Assembly (NCBI GenBank): GCA_900544685.1
Contig: UQWA01000024.1
Location: 1-48,334 of the forward strand
DNA from: an uncultured Lachnospiraceae bacterium
Lineage (GTDB): Bacteria; Bacillota; Clostridia; Lachnospirales; Lachnospiraceae
Length of the DNA stretch: 48,334 bases
Direction of reading: 5' to 3'
Part shown: one piece after another, positions 7,770-16,380 of the stretch
Layout of the letters: each line of letters starts with the position of its first letter
Numbering within the stretch: position 1 is the stretch's first letter
Notes under the pieces: generated by a model
The model's input: the letters and a program-made list of their open reading frames with translations, nothing else
Told to the model about the DNA's origin: nothing
The model's database searches: none
Program-made: the position numbers and the translations under genes

Positions 7770-9067
7770 AACCATGCTCCTCTCAGAAGATATTCATCTC
7801 GTTTGGCTCCCACGGAGATGAACTGAATGTCCGCATGCAGCAGATGCTCCAGTGTTTCGACATATTTCCGTGCATAATATGGAAGATCTTCATACTTACG
7901 AATAGTAGAAATGTCTTTCTGCCATCCCGGAACCGTCTGAATGACCGGTGTGACGTCATCCAGATTTTCAAAAGGATCAAAGGCATCCATCTGTTTGCTT
8001 TCATAACGGTATCCGGTGATAATCGGTATTTCGGACATGTTACTGAGCACATCCAGTTTGGTCAGGGCAATCTTGTCTGCATTCTGACATTTCAGGCCAT
8101 AGAGACTGGCAACAGCATCAAAAGGTCCCACACGACGTGGACGTCCGGTAGCAGCACCATACTCACCGCCTTCGCTTCTCAGCTTCTCCATCCAGGACTC
8201 TGGCATGGCTTTTTCAGCAGCAAAAGGACCGGCACCTACACAGGTGGAGTAAGCTTTTAATACACCCACTACATGATCCAGGTGGTGTCCGGGAATACCG
8301 GCGCCGATTGGACCATAGGCAGAAATGGTAGAGGAACTGGAAGTATACGGGAAAATACCGTAGTCAATGTCACGCATGGCACCCAGCTGGGCTTCCAGCA
8401 CTACCCTTTTGCCAACAGACAGAGATGCAGACAGATAACTTCCGGTATCACAGATATAAGGTGCAAAAAGTTCAGACTGCTTCCGACACCAGAGCAGAAG
8501 TGCCGGGAAGGACATCGGTTCCTGATGATAGCATCCTGCCAGTTCCATATTTTTGGCATCCAGCATCACCTTCAGACGGGACTGAACGGATTCTTCTTCC
8601 AGATGGAGCAGATCACCCAGACGCAGAGTTTTCTTACGATATTTATCACTGTATGCATAGGCGATACCGCGTCTGGTGGAACCAAAGGCGGAACCGCTCC
8701 TGGCGAGACGATCCTCTTCTAGGATGTCCTGAATCCGGTGCCATGGCATAGAGATGGTAGCACGGGTAGAGAGCTTCAGATTTTCCGGTCCTACGGATAT
8801 ACCCTTTTCCCGGATCTGGGTTATCTCACCGGACAGATGTTCCAGATCCACTACCATGCCATCTCCCAGAACACAGACTACATTTTTATGTAAAATACCG
8901 GAAGGCAGAAGGTTAAGAATGAATTTTCCCTGATTGGTGACAACGGTATGACCGGCATTGTTTCCACCCTGATAACGAACAACTACGTCCGCTTTTTCAG
9001 CAAGCAGATCAATAACACGTCCCTTACCTTCATCACCCCAGTTGATACCAGTTACAGCAGTTAACAT
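7766..9067 (-). CDS. purA: Adenylosuccinate synthetase (divergent form)
   Basis: 433 residues, usual PurA length. Makes adenylosuccinate from IMP, aspartate and GTP, first step from IMP to AMP. Kept features: WGDEGKG P-loop with the catalytic Asp, NNAGHT with the catalytic His near residue 40, the aspartate loop TGRPRR, and TKLDVL for the GTP base. Oddities: the normally invariant QWGDEGKG has Asn for Gln, the second signature GIGPAY reads GIAYAY, and TTRVGEGPFPTE reads STCVGAGPFAAE. So it is a real but diverged branch, perhaps a second copy. First gene of the operon; ATG at 9067 has AAGGAG 9 nt upstream. Confidence 0.85.
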   Translation of the reverse strand: MLTAVTGINWGDEGKGRVIDLLAEKADVVVRYQGGNNAGHTVVTNQGKFILNLLPSGILHKNVVCVLGDGMVVDLEHLSGEITQIREKGISVGPENLKLSTRATISMPWHRIQDILEEDRLARSGSAFGSTRRGIAYAYSDKYRKKTLRLGDLLHLEEESVQSRLKVMLDAKNMELAGCYHQEPMSFPALLLWCRKQSELFAPYICDTGSYLSASLSVGKRVVLEAQLGAMRDIDYGIFPYTSSSSTISAYGPIGAGIPGHHLDHVVGVLKAYSTCVGAGPFAAEKAMPESWMEKLRSEGGEYGAATGRPRRVGPFDAVASLYGLKCQNADKIALTKLDVLSNMSEIPIITGYRYESKQMDAFDPFENLDDVTPVIQTVPGWQKDISTIRKYEDLPYYARKYVETLEHLLHADIQFISVGAKRDEYLLRGAWL

Positions 9068-9117
9068 GTTTTTTCGCTCCTTTGTAAAAGATTGTGTTTC
9101 TTTTTTTAACGAAAGCT

Positions 9118-9146
9118 ATTATACTTGGAACATAGAAATATGTAAA
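9118..9146 (-). promoter_or_regulatory. Promoter of the purA-pyrBI-thrE operon
   Basis: On the minus strand TTTACA (9146-9141), 17-nt spacer, TATAAT (9123-9118). Transcription would start near 9111, leaving a roughly 44-nt leader before purA. Confidence 0.7.
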
Positions 9147-9155
9147 AAGTATTAT

Positions 9156-9172
9156 TGATATATTAGATATCA
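9156..9172. promoter_or_regulatory. LysR-type dyad between divergent promoters
   Basis: TGATAT-ATTAG-ATATCA is a 6-bp-arm inverted repeat located about 45-61 bases upstream of the predicted purA start, the usual position of a LysR-type recognition site. It also overlaps the probable lysR promoter (TTGATA at 9155-9160, short 15-nt spacer, TATAAT at 9176-9181), fitting autoregulation plus control of the divergent operon. The assignment is inference from position and symmetry. Confidence 0.5.
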
Positions 9173-9197
9173 GTATATAATATGGCAGGAGAAGAAC

Positions 9198-10112
9198 ATG
9201 AATGTAAATCTGGAATATTATCGGATCTTTTACTATGTGGCAAAGTATCAGAATTTTACCAGGGCTGCCCGTGCCATGGGGAACAGTCAGCCGAATATCA
9301 CACGTGCCATGAATCTTCTGGAGCAGGAGATTCACTGCACGCTGTTTATTCGGACTAATCGCGGTGTGCGGCTGACGCCTGAGGGAGAGAAGCTGTATAT
9401 CCGGGTATCTGCAGCCATGGAACAGCTGCAGACTGCAGAAGAGGAGCTGCATGAGAGCAGCGGACTGGAGCATGGAACCATCTCCATCGGTGCCAGTGAG
9501 ACGGCATTGAATATTTATCTTCTGGAAAAACTGCGGACTTTCCATATGGAATATCCAGGCATTCGTCTGAAAATTTACAATCATTCCACGCCACAGGCGG
9601 TGCAGGCAGTAAAAAATGGTGAGATCGATTTTGCAGTGGTGACGACGCCAACAGATGTAGAGACGCCGTTAAAAAAAGTAGATCTGTATTCATTTCAGGA
9701 GATTCTGGTGGGAGGAAAGACATTTATGGCATTGGGAAGTCAGGAATTGTCACTGGCAGAAGTTCAGAATTATCCTTTTATCTGCCTTGGCAGGGAGACT
9801 CAGACATGGAAGTTCTATCAACAGATATTTGAAAGGCATGGGCTGGAGCTGTTGCCAGATACGGAAGTAGCTACCACAGACCAGATCCTGCCCCTGGTAA
9901 AAAATGAACTGGGAATGGCATTTCTGCCGGAAGCCATGGCAAGAGAAGCCATTGAAAAAGGAGAGATCATCGAACTGTCTCTGAGAGAAAGTGTACCGCA
10001 AAGAAGTGTCTGCATGGTATATGATCGCCAGCATCCCTTAAGTGCTGCGGCAAAAGAACTGAAAAGCCGTATGCAACAGAGTATATCCACAGAGGCTGGA
10101 AACGAGTTATAA
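9198..10112 (+). CDS. LysR-family transcriptional regulator
   Basis: 304 residues, standard LTTR size. Residues 1-60 are the winged helix-turn-helix (NLEYYRIFYYVAKYQNFTRAARAMGNSQPNIT split over the two helices, with RLTPEGEKLY ending the domain); residues 90-295 form the periplasmic-binding-like effector domain starting GTISIGASETA. Divergent from purA-pyrBI with a dyad in the 130-bp gap, so it most likely controls that operon and itself. The effector is unknown; a purine, pyrimidine or aspartate-linked metabolite would make sense (inference). ATG chosen with AGGAGAAG upstream. Nothing marks a clear terminator after it. Confidence 0.88.
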   Translation: MNVNLEYYRIFYYVAKYQNFTRAARAMGNSQPNITRAMNLLEQEIHCTLFIRTNRGVRLTPEGEKLYIRVSAAMEQLQTAEEELHESSGLEHGTISIGASETALNIYLLEKLRTFHMEYPGIRLKIYNHSTPQAVQAVKNGEIDFAVVTTPTDVETPLKKVDLYSFQEILVGGKTFMALGSQELSLAEVQNYPFICLGRETQTWKFYQQIFERHGLELLPDTEVATTDQILPLVKNELGMAFLPEAMAREAIEKGEIIELSLRESVPQRSVCMVYDRQHPLSAAAKELKSRMQQSISTEAGNEL

Positions 10113-10231
10113 CGGAAACTTCAAAAAAAGCTTAAAGAAAAGTTCACAATTTTAAGATAGGAAAAACGAACTGACCATGTTATACTTGGGAATAGAAATG
10201 AAATTCTACCAGGGGAAATGGAGGAAAAATA

Positions 10232-13200
10232 ATGAGACATAGATGGAAAAGGGGAGCAGCAGTACTGCTGACAGCCTCTATGTTATTTTCAAATATCAGT
10301 ATCACAGGTCTGGCTGAGGATGATGTGGCAACACAGGCAGCAGAAGAAACACAGGCTGAGACAAAACCGGTGGAGACGGAAGCACCGACGGAGAAGCCAA
10401 CGGAAGCACCGACGGAGGCACCGACGGAGGCACCAACGGAAGCACCGACGGAAAAGCCAACGGAAGCACCAACGGAAGCACCGACGGAGGCACCAACGGA
10501 AGCACCGACGGAAGCACCAACGGAGGCACCGACGGAAAAGCCAACGGAAGCGCCGACCGAGACACCAACAGAAAAACCGACGGAGCAGACGGAAAAGGCA
10601 ACTGAGTCAGAGAAGAAGACAGAGAAAGAGACAGAAACAGAAGCTGAAGGTATCTATACGGTAGAAGAGAAGAACTATACCGTTACGGTAGAAGTGCCAG
10701 ATGACATGAATTTGCCAAAGGGTGCAGAACTGATTGCTGACGTGGTGAAAAAGGATTCAAAAGAAGCAAAAAAGGATCTGGTTCTGGCAGAGAAAGCAGC
10801 AGAGGGTTATGAGATCACCGGATATCAGATATATGATCTGCACTTTGAGAAGGATAACCAAAAGATTGAACTGACAGCAAGAGAAAAGGCTGATATCAAG
10901 GTAACCATTGCCATTGATAAAAAGGAGTTTGACAAGGATCTGAAAGAAAAGGATCTGGAAGTATTTCACATCCGTGATCTGACAGATGAGGAAAAGAAGC
11001 AGGCAGAAGAAGCAGCACTTAAGAAAAGTGAAGCAGAGTCTGAGACAGAATCTGAGACAGAGTCAGAAGCGGACACAGACAGAATTGCAGACAAACTGAA
11101 GATAAAAAAGACAGAGGAAAAAGACGGAAAAGAAGAGATTACTTTTTCTACAGACGGATTTTCTGATTATTTGTTTGCAGTTTTGAAGGAAAAAGAAACA
11201 GAGGCTCAGACTGAAAAGCAGACAGAGACAGAGTCAAAGACCGAACGTCAGACAGAAAAAGAAACAGAGACACAGTCAACAGAAAAACAGACAGAGAAGC
11301 AGGAAGATATTTCGATTGTACCGCAGAATCAGGGAATTACGACAGTAACGTCGAATGATGATGCAAAGAATCCAGGAGAAGCACATAACCCGAATAATCC
11401 AGACAATAGCATAAAGGAACCCCAAAAATCACAGGCACCGGCAAAAGAGAAGTTTACTACTCTGGATCTGAAAGTGACCGGAGCAGAAGGGGCAGCCAGC
11501 ACATTGACCATTACTGCTGATAAAAAGGAAGATCTGACGAAAGTAACAGATGAAAGCAAAAAGATCAAGATTACGGATGCATCAGGAAAAGAGATCAGTA
11601 AAGCAACAGTAAAGGAAAACGTGATTACCATTCCGGTAAGTGGAAAAGAATCAGAGATTAAAATTGAAAATCTTCCATTCTATAAGAGTAGTTCACAGGA
11701 AGAAGTAAAGCAACAGGCATCTTATACGGTAGACGCCGGGGGAAATTACATTACAGAGAAAGAAAAACGTCTGGAAGCGGAATATTATACAGTGTATGAA
11801 GATGCTGATGGAAAAACGGTTAAGAACCAGCAGAATGGAAAAGTGACCCTCAGCGCAGATGAAAAAGGCATGACCCTTACTGTAAAAAATATTTATTCTG
11901 CCATTACTGTGACATCTGTAGGTGAAAATGCTAAAAGCAAAAAGCTTACAGGAATGAAATACACCGTTACATCTGGAACATCAGGAGAACTGACGGTATC
12001 AGCCAGTGAGGACAAGAAAGGGGTTACGACGGTAAAAGGACTCCCGGCAGGTACTTATACAATTGAAGGAAATACAGCAACAATACCTGGACAGTATTTT
12101 GAAGAGAAGAAGTCTGAAAATGTAGAGATTACGAATGATAAACCACAGGGAAGTGTCAAATTAACATATAAACCAATGACCGTGACGGTTAAAGTGGTGG
12201 ATGACAGTAATCATCCAGTATCCGGAGTAAAGGTTAAGATCGGACAGGTTGTAGATAAGAAATACCGCTTTATTTCAGGAACAACGGATTCGAATGGAGA
12301 GGTAAAGAAGACAGGTTATATTAAGAGAGGGGAAACCTACAGAATCGTACAGACGAATATAGCAGGACATTATGCTGCACAAAGTGCTCAGTTGAACAAG
12401 AATTTCCGATATACAGTAAATACCAAAGGAGAGAATCCTTCGATTACGTTTACCAATCAGGCAACTGTGGTAAAGATCGGAGTCATTGACAATGTATCAG
12501 CAACATCACCGTATGCAGGAAGCTATGTGGCAGGAGCAACGGTGGATATTCGAAGCAGTAACGGAACAGTATTGAAGACGATCACTACAGAGAGTCAGCC
12601 GGTGGAAGTAAAGGGACTTCTTGATCCAGGTGTAACATATGAAGTGCGCCAGACCGCAGCACCGGCAGGATATATCATTGGTGCACCTAATGCATCTGGG
12701 ATCAATGTGATCGGAACTTACGTTACGCTGTCAGCATCCAGAAGATCAGAGCGTCTGATACAGATTTCGGATGATACCGTAAAGGTTCTGATTTCCAGAA
12801 AAGGATACGACAGCAGAACCCAGGTAAAGAAGAACGGAAAAAATGCATACGAATATAAGAATCTGAAGTATCTGGCAGGAGCAAGACTGGAAATTCGTGA
12901 TAAAGACGGCAATGTGGTAAAAGATAGAAACGGTAATCCAATTTCCTGGACATCTGATGAAAAAGGTGGCCATCTGGTAGAAGGTGTTTTGGCATCGGAG
13001 ACAGAATATACTTTGGTGGAGACGACCAGTCCGGATGGATATGATGCAGCAGGAAAAGGCGTGTTCCATACCTATAAGAGTGGAAATCAGGCTGCAGTTA
13101 CCATGCAGACAAGAAAATTCAATGGAACGATTCGTGTGATTATGAGAGCAGCTTATCAGAAAACAGCCATAAAAGTAAACGGTACTTTCTATTGTGCGCT

Positions 13201-13681
13201 ATTTCTGGATAAAGATCTGAAACAAAGATATATAGAAGCAGGTGTGAAGCCGCTGGTTATGTCTTCTAATCAGGTATATGCACAGGTGACGTTTGAGAAC
13301 ATTCCGGCAGGAACCTATTACGTGGCAGAGACGGATCAGAAAGGTAATCCGCTGAGAGATAATGCAACTTTCAAGGTAAGTAATCCGGATCAGGCGCTTA
13401 ACCTGACCAGTAACAATAAAAACTTGATTGCTGAGATTACCAATGACTATGTGCAGAAACCTGCAGATGCTCAGACAGTATCTAGGTCAGAACTGCAGAA
13501 TTCCTATAAGTCAGAGTATGCCAACTATGGCGGTTCCGCTTCAGCAGCAAGCCAGCTCGCAGCAGGAGGGGGCAATGCAGTAAAGACTGGAGATACGACC
13601 AATGTAACATGGTATGTAGTTTTGATGATTGCAGCACTTGGCATGTTCACAGCAGTCTTTGTAAGAAGAAAAAAATCATAG
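10232..13681 (+). CDS. Large wall-anchored SpaA/Cna-B-type surface protein with PTE repeats
   Basis: 1149 residues. N-terminal signal peptide (MRHRWKRGAAVLLTASMLF, cleavage near GLAED). Residues about 50-125 are tandem APTE/KPTE repeats, a Pro-rich stalk; Thr/Glu/Lys-rich spacers follow (TESETESE, TEKQTE), then several SpaA/Cna-B-like beta domains in the C-terminal half, recognisable by repeating endings such as LPAGTYTIEG, ETYRIVQT, TEYTLVETTSPDGY and IPAGTYYVAET. The C-terminus has a sortase-type signal: VKTGD (V1117-D1121), a hydrophobic segment and RRKKS; the motif is not LPxTG. Probable function is adhesion or a cell-surface scaffold. No sortase gene is in the window. The ATG has AGGAGG-like GGAGG upstream. 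Confidence 0.85.
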   Translation: MRHRWKRGAAVLLTASMLFSNISITGLAEDDVATQAAEETQAETKPVETEAPTEKPTEAPTEAPTEAPTEAPTEKPTEAPTEAPTEAPTEAPTEAPTEAPTEKPTEAPTETPTEKPTEQTEKATESEKKTEKETETEAEGIYTVEEKNYTVTVEVPDDMNLPKGAELIADVVKKDSKEAKKDLVLAEKAAEGYEITGYQIYDLHFEKDNQKIELTAREKADIKVTIAIDKKEFDKDLKEKDLEVFHIRDLTDEEKKQAEEAALKKSEAESETESETESEADTDRIADKLKIKKTEEKDGKEEITFSTDGFSDYLFAVLKEKETEAQTEKQTETESKTERQTEKETETQSTEKQTEKQEDISIVPQNQGITTVTSNDDAKNPGEAHNPNNPDNSIKEPQKSQAPAKEKFTTLDLKVTGAEGAASTLTITADKKEDLTKVTDESKKIKITDASGKEISKATVKENVITIPVSGKESEIKIENLPFYKSSSQEEVKQQASYTVDAGGNYITEKEKRLEAEYYTVYEDADGKTVKNQQNGKVTLSADEKGMTLTVKNIYSAITVTSVGENAKSKKLTGMKYTVTSGTSGELTVSASEDKKGVTTVKGLPAGTYTIEGNTATIPGQYFEEKKSENVEITNDKPQGSVKLTYKPMTVTVKVVDDSNHPVSGVKVKIGQVVDKKYRFISGTTDSNGEVKKTGYIKRGETYRIVQTNIAGHYAAQSAQLNKNFRYTVNTKGENPSITFTNQATVVKIGVIDNVSATSPYAGSYVAGATVDIRSSNGTVLKTITTESQPVEVKGLLDPGVTYEVRQTAAPAGYIIGAPNASGINVIGTYVTLSASRRSERLIQISDDTVKVLISRKGYDSRTQVKKNGKNAYEYKNLKYLAGARLEIRDKDGNVVKDRNGNPISWTSDEKGGHLVEGVLASETEYTLVETTSPDGYDAAGKGVFHTYKSGNQAAVTMQTRKFNGTIRVIMRAAYQKTAIKVNGTFYCALFLDKDLKQRYIEAGVKPLVMSSNQVYAQVTFENIPAGTYYVAETDQKGNPLRDNATFKVSNPDQALNLTSNNKNLIAEITNDYVQKPADAQTVSRSELQNSYKSEYANYGGSASAASQLAAGGGNAVKTGDTTNVTWYVVLMIAALGMFTAVFVRRKKS
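10381..10600 (+). repeat. Tandem 12-bp PTEA/PTEK coding repeats
   Basis: About 220 bp of near-identical 12-base units (GCACCGACGGAG and close variants) encode A-P-T-E or K-P-T-E. The repeats produce open frames on both strands that are not genes. Such arrays change length by slippage, so unit number probably varies between strains. Confidence 0.9.
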
Positions 13682-13692
13682 TATAAACAGAC

Positions 13693-13729
13693 ACCCGGAA
13701 CATACACTGTAAAAAGTGGAGTTCCGGGT
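13693..13729 (+). terminator. Hairpin after the surface-protein gene
   Basis: ACCCGGAAC (13693-13701) pairs with GTTCCGGGT (13721-13729), with a possible inner CACT/AGTG stem. The following bases (ATCTTGTT) are only modestly U-rich, so it is a weak or partial terminator. Confidence 0.5.
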
Positions 13730-13794
13730 ATCTTGTTACATATTTGTAAAATAAAGGAATTGTGAGAAAAGTGTGAAAACATACCGTGTTCCCT

Positions 13795-13823
13795 TTGACA
13801 AGGGTACATGACTATGATAGAAT
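13795..13823 (+). promoter_or_regulatory. Consensus promoter of the TPR/AAA-like gene
   Basis: TTGACA (13795-13800), exactly 17 nt, TAGAAT (13818-13823). It lies inside the longest open frame that could start at 13786, which rules out that start and supports the GTG at 13867. Confidence 0.75.
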
Positions 13824-13866
13824 TGTTACAACTATGTTAAGTAAAAAGTATAAGAGGTGCACAGAA

Positions 13867-16236
13867 GTGGATAAATACGAATACCAGGCAAAACTGGAAG
13901 AAATGAAAAAGCTGGTAGATAAAGAGGAGTATGAAGAAGCAGCAGCAATTGCTGATACAATAGAGTGGAAAAGAGTAAGGAGTGTGCGTACGCTTTGTCT
14001 GGTGAGCGAGATCTATGAGATCGTGGGACGGGCAGAAGACAGCAGGAATATTTTGTACCGTGCATACAGACGTTCACCGTCCAGCAGACAGATTTTATAT
14101 CGTCTGACAGAAGCATGTGTACAGACACAGGATTTCGATGATGCGGTAGAATATTATACAGAATATGTGAATCTGGCTCCTCATGATAATAACAGATATA
14201 TTTTAAAATACGAGATTTACAAAGGAAGAGGTTCTTCGGTAGAAGAACAGATTCAGGTACTGGAAGAACTGAAAAGTCAGGAATATACCGAGCAATGGGC
14301 GTATGAGCTTGCAAAGCTGTATGCAGAAGCAGGTATGACAGACAAGTGCATTGCAGAATGTGATGATCTTGCACTGTGGTTCCATAATGGAGAATATGTG
14401 GTACAGGCACTGGAATTAAAGAAAAGGTATGCACCGCTGACTCCGGAACAGCAGACCATCTATGACAATCCAAGCAGTATTGTGGATATGGAGACCAAAG
14501 AAGCTGCTATTGAAGCAGCAGTTCCGACTCTGGATGAAGAGATTATGAAAGAGATGCCTAAGTCTGAGACAGAGGTTATTGCAGACAGCATCATGATGAA
14601 TACGGAAAAAGAGATTGCGGCTGCAGTGACAGAACATAAAGAAGAGATAGAACAGGCAGCAGAAGAACCAAAAGAGGCGGTAAAAGAACCTGCACAGCCA
14701 AAAGATTTCAATACCGTTGAGATGCAAAATGAACTGGCAAACAGTATGAGACAGATTCTGGCAGGCATTCGTAAGGAAAAACCGATAGCAGAGCTGGAGA
14801 ATGCGCCGGTTATGGAACAGACGGCCGCAGCTAAGGAAGAAGAGGAAGAGCAGATCGAAGGACAGATGTCCATTGATGATCTGCTGATCAATAATGCAAA
14901 AGAAGAAGTGCCGGAAGAGACCACGACAGTGAAGGCTGAGCCAGTTCAGGAGAAAGAGGAACCGACACCATTTAAACAGATGTCTGAACAGGATATTCTG
15001 ACAGCAGAGACGATCAATCTTTCCGAGAGTATCAGAAAAGAAATCGGGGATAAAGATCTCAGATCTTATGCAGCAGATCTGGCAGCCAGACAGAAGGAAC
15101 TGCAGAAGGCACAGCTTCCTATACCGGAGATGGCTAAGGAACCTGTATTAAAAGAGGTTTCGGTGTCAGAACCTGTTAAGGAAGAAGAACAGAAGACACG
15201 TGAGATGCCGATTGAACAGATACAGCAGCAGCGTGTAGAATCGACGGTACAGAGTCAGCCAGTGCAGGAAACACTGCAGGCAGAACAGCCGGTACAGCCA
15301 CAGCAGCCATTACCACAGGCAGAACAGCCGATACAGCCGCAGCAGTCATCACCACAGGCAGAACAGCCACAGCAGGAAGCCGCACAGAAAGAAGAACCGA
15401 TACAGACACAGGAGTCGCCGGAAGCGCCACAGCAGCCGAAGATCGATCCGATGAGCTATGTGAGAAATGGTCTGGATGAGAAAGAGAAGAGCTTCCTTGG
15501 ATTCTGGAGCAGCATCCGAGGCATGAATGCTCAGGTAAATGAAGCAGTTACCCTGATTATGAGAAGTATTCTTGCAGACAAGACTTCATCCCATGGCAAT
15601 GTACTTCTTATCGGAGATGCCGGTAACGGACGTACTACGCTTGCTCTTGGCATGGCACGTATTATCGGAAGATGCAAGGGACAGCAGACTGCGAAGGTTG
15701 CCAAGATCTATGCCGAAGATCTGAATAATAAAGATATTGCGGCAACAGTCAGCAAAATTGCAGGGGGCATCCTGATTATTGAAGAAGCAGGAGACCTTAA
15801 TGACAATGCAGCAGCACAGCTTTCCATGGCAATGGACTTCAAGACAGACGGCCTTGTGGTATTCCTGGAAGATGAGAGAAGATATCTGATGGATTTGCTG
15901 GGACGTAATCCACAGCTTGCACAGAAGTTTGATATTACCATGAATGTTCCGACATTGACAAATGATGAACTGGTAGAGTTTGGTAAATACTATGCATTCC
16001 AGAATGACTGTGCAATGGATGATTCCGCAGTGTTGACTTTGTATGACGGAATCGGCATGCTTCAGAATGCAGAACAGCCGGTAGCAATTCTGGATGTAAA
16101 AGAGATCATGGACAAGGCAATTAAGAAAGCGAACAAGTTCAGCCTTGGCAAGCTGTTCTCTACTGTATCCGGCAAGCGTTACGATCAGGAAGATCGAATT
16201 ATCATTAAAGGCAAGTATTTTGGGAAAATAAAATAG
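13867..16236 (+). CDS. TPR-containing AAA-like protein with degenerate Walker motifs
   Basis: 789 residues from GTG 13867, which has AGAGGTG 7 nt upstream and lies below the promoter. Residues 1-180 are helical repeats of TPR type. Residues about 200-530 are acidic, Gln/Pro/Glu-rich and probably disordered, including QAEQPxQPQQ repeats. The C-terminal 250 residues are AAA-like: GDAGNGRTT (Arg589 where Walker A has Lys) and GGILIIEEAGDL (Glu639 where Walker B usually has Asp), then VFLEDERRYL and NPQLAQKFDITMNV resembling CbbX/SpoVK-type sensor regions. It may bind nucleotide weakly or act as a scaffold. Function unknown; monocistronic with its own terminator. Confidence 0.75.
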   Translation: MDKYEYQAKLEEMKKLVDKEEYEEAAAIADTIEWKRVRSVRTLCLVSEIYEIVGRAEDSRNILYRAYRRSPSSRQILYRLTEACVQTQDFDDAVEYYTEYVNLAPHDNNRYILKYEIYKGRGSSVEEQIQVLEELKSQEYTEQWAYELAKLYAEAGMTDKCIAECDDLALWFHNGEYVVQALELKKRYAPLTPEQQTIYDNPSSIVDMETKEAAIEAAVPTLDEEIMKEMPKSETEVIADSIMMNTEKEIAAAVTEHKEEIEQAAEEPKEAVKEPAQPKDFNTVEMQNELANSMRQILAGIRKEKPIAELENAPVMEQTAAAKEEEEEQIEGQMSIDDLLINNAKEEVPEETTTVKAEPVQEKEEPTPFKQMSEQDILTAETINLSESIRKEIGDKDLRSYAADLAARQKELQKAQLPIPEMAKEPVLKEVSVSEPVKEEEQKTREMPIEQIQQQRVESTVQSQPVQETLQAEQPVQPQQPLPQAEQPIQPQQSSPQAEQPQQEAAQKEEPIQTQESPEAPQQPKIDPMSYVRNGLDEKEKSFLGFWSSIRGMNAQVNEAVTLIMRSILADKTSSHGNVLLIGDAGNGRTTLALGMARIIGRCKGQQTAKVAKIYAEDLNNKDIAATVSKIAGGILIIEEAGDLNDNAAAQLSMAMDFKTDGLVVFLEDERRYLMDLLGRNPQLAQKFDITMNVPTLTNDELVEFGKYYAFQNDCAMDDSAVLTLYDGIGMLQNAEQPVAILDVKEIMDKAIKKANKFSLGKLFSTVSGKRYDQEDRIIIKGKYFGKIK

Positions 16237-16245
16237 TACAGACAG

Positions 16246-16290
16246 ATACCTTGTAAATGAGGCGTAATGCTGATTTTACAAGGTATTTTT
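16246..16290 (+). terminator. Intrinsic terminator
   Basis: ATACCTTGTAAA (16246-16257) pairs perfectly with TTTACAAGGTAT (16275-16286) and is followed by a T-run. Confidence 0.85.
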
Positions 16291-16310
16291 GTATCATGGC
16301 AGGAATTCCC

Positions 16311-16339
16311 TTGACATAGAATATACCGTTCGGTATACT
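16311..16339 (+). promoter_or_regulatory. TetR-gene promoter with embedded operator
   Basis: TTGACA (16311-16316), 17 nt, TATACT (16334-16339). The palindrome TATACCGTTCGGTATA (16322-16337, 7-bp arms around TT) fills the spacer and the -10, the classical layout for TetR-family autorepression. Confidence 0.75.
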
Positions 16340-16380
16340 TGAAATGAGACCGAAAGTAATGACTTGAAACGGAGAAAAGA

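Noticed and set aside
7766..9067. Could the odd PurA be PurZ, the diaminopurine enzyme of phages?
   Set aside because: PurZ has Ser replacing the catalytic Asp of GDEGKG; here Asp is retained, so PurA chemistry is expected.
10302..10664. Two extra frames in the PTE-repeat region, one on each strand
   Set aside because: Tandem 12-bp repeats keep all frames open by construction; the SpaA-type frame has signal peptide, domains and sorting signal.
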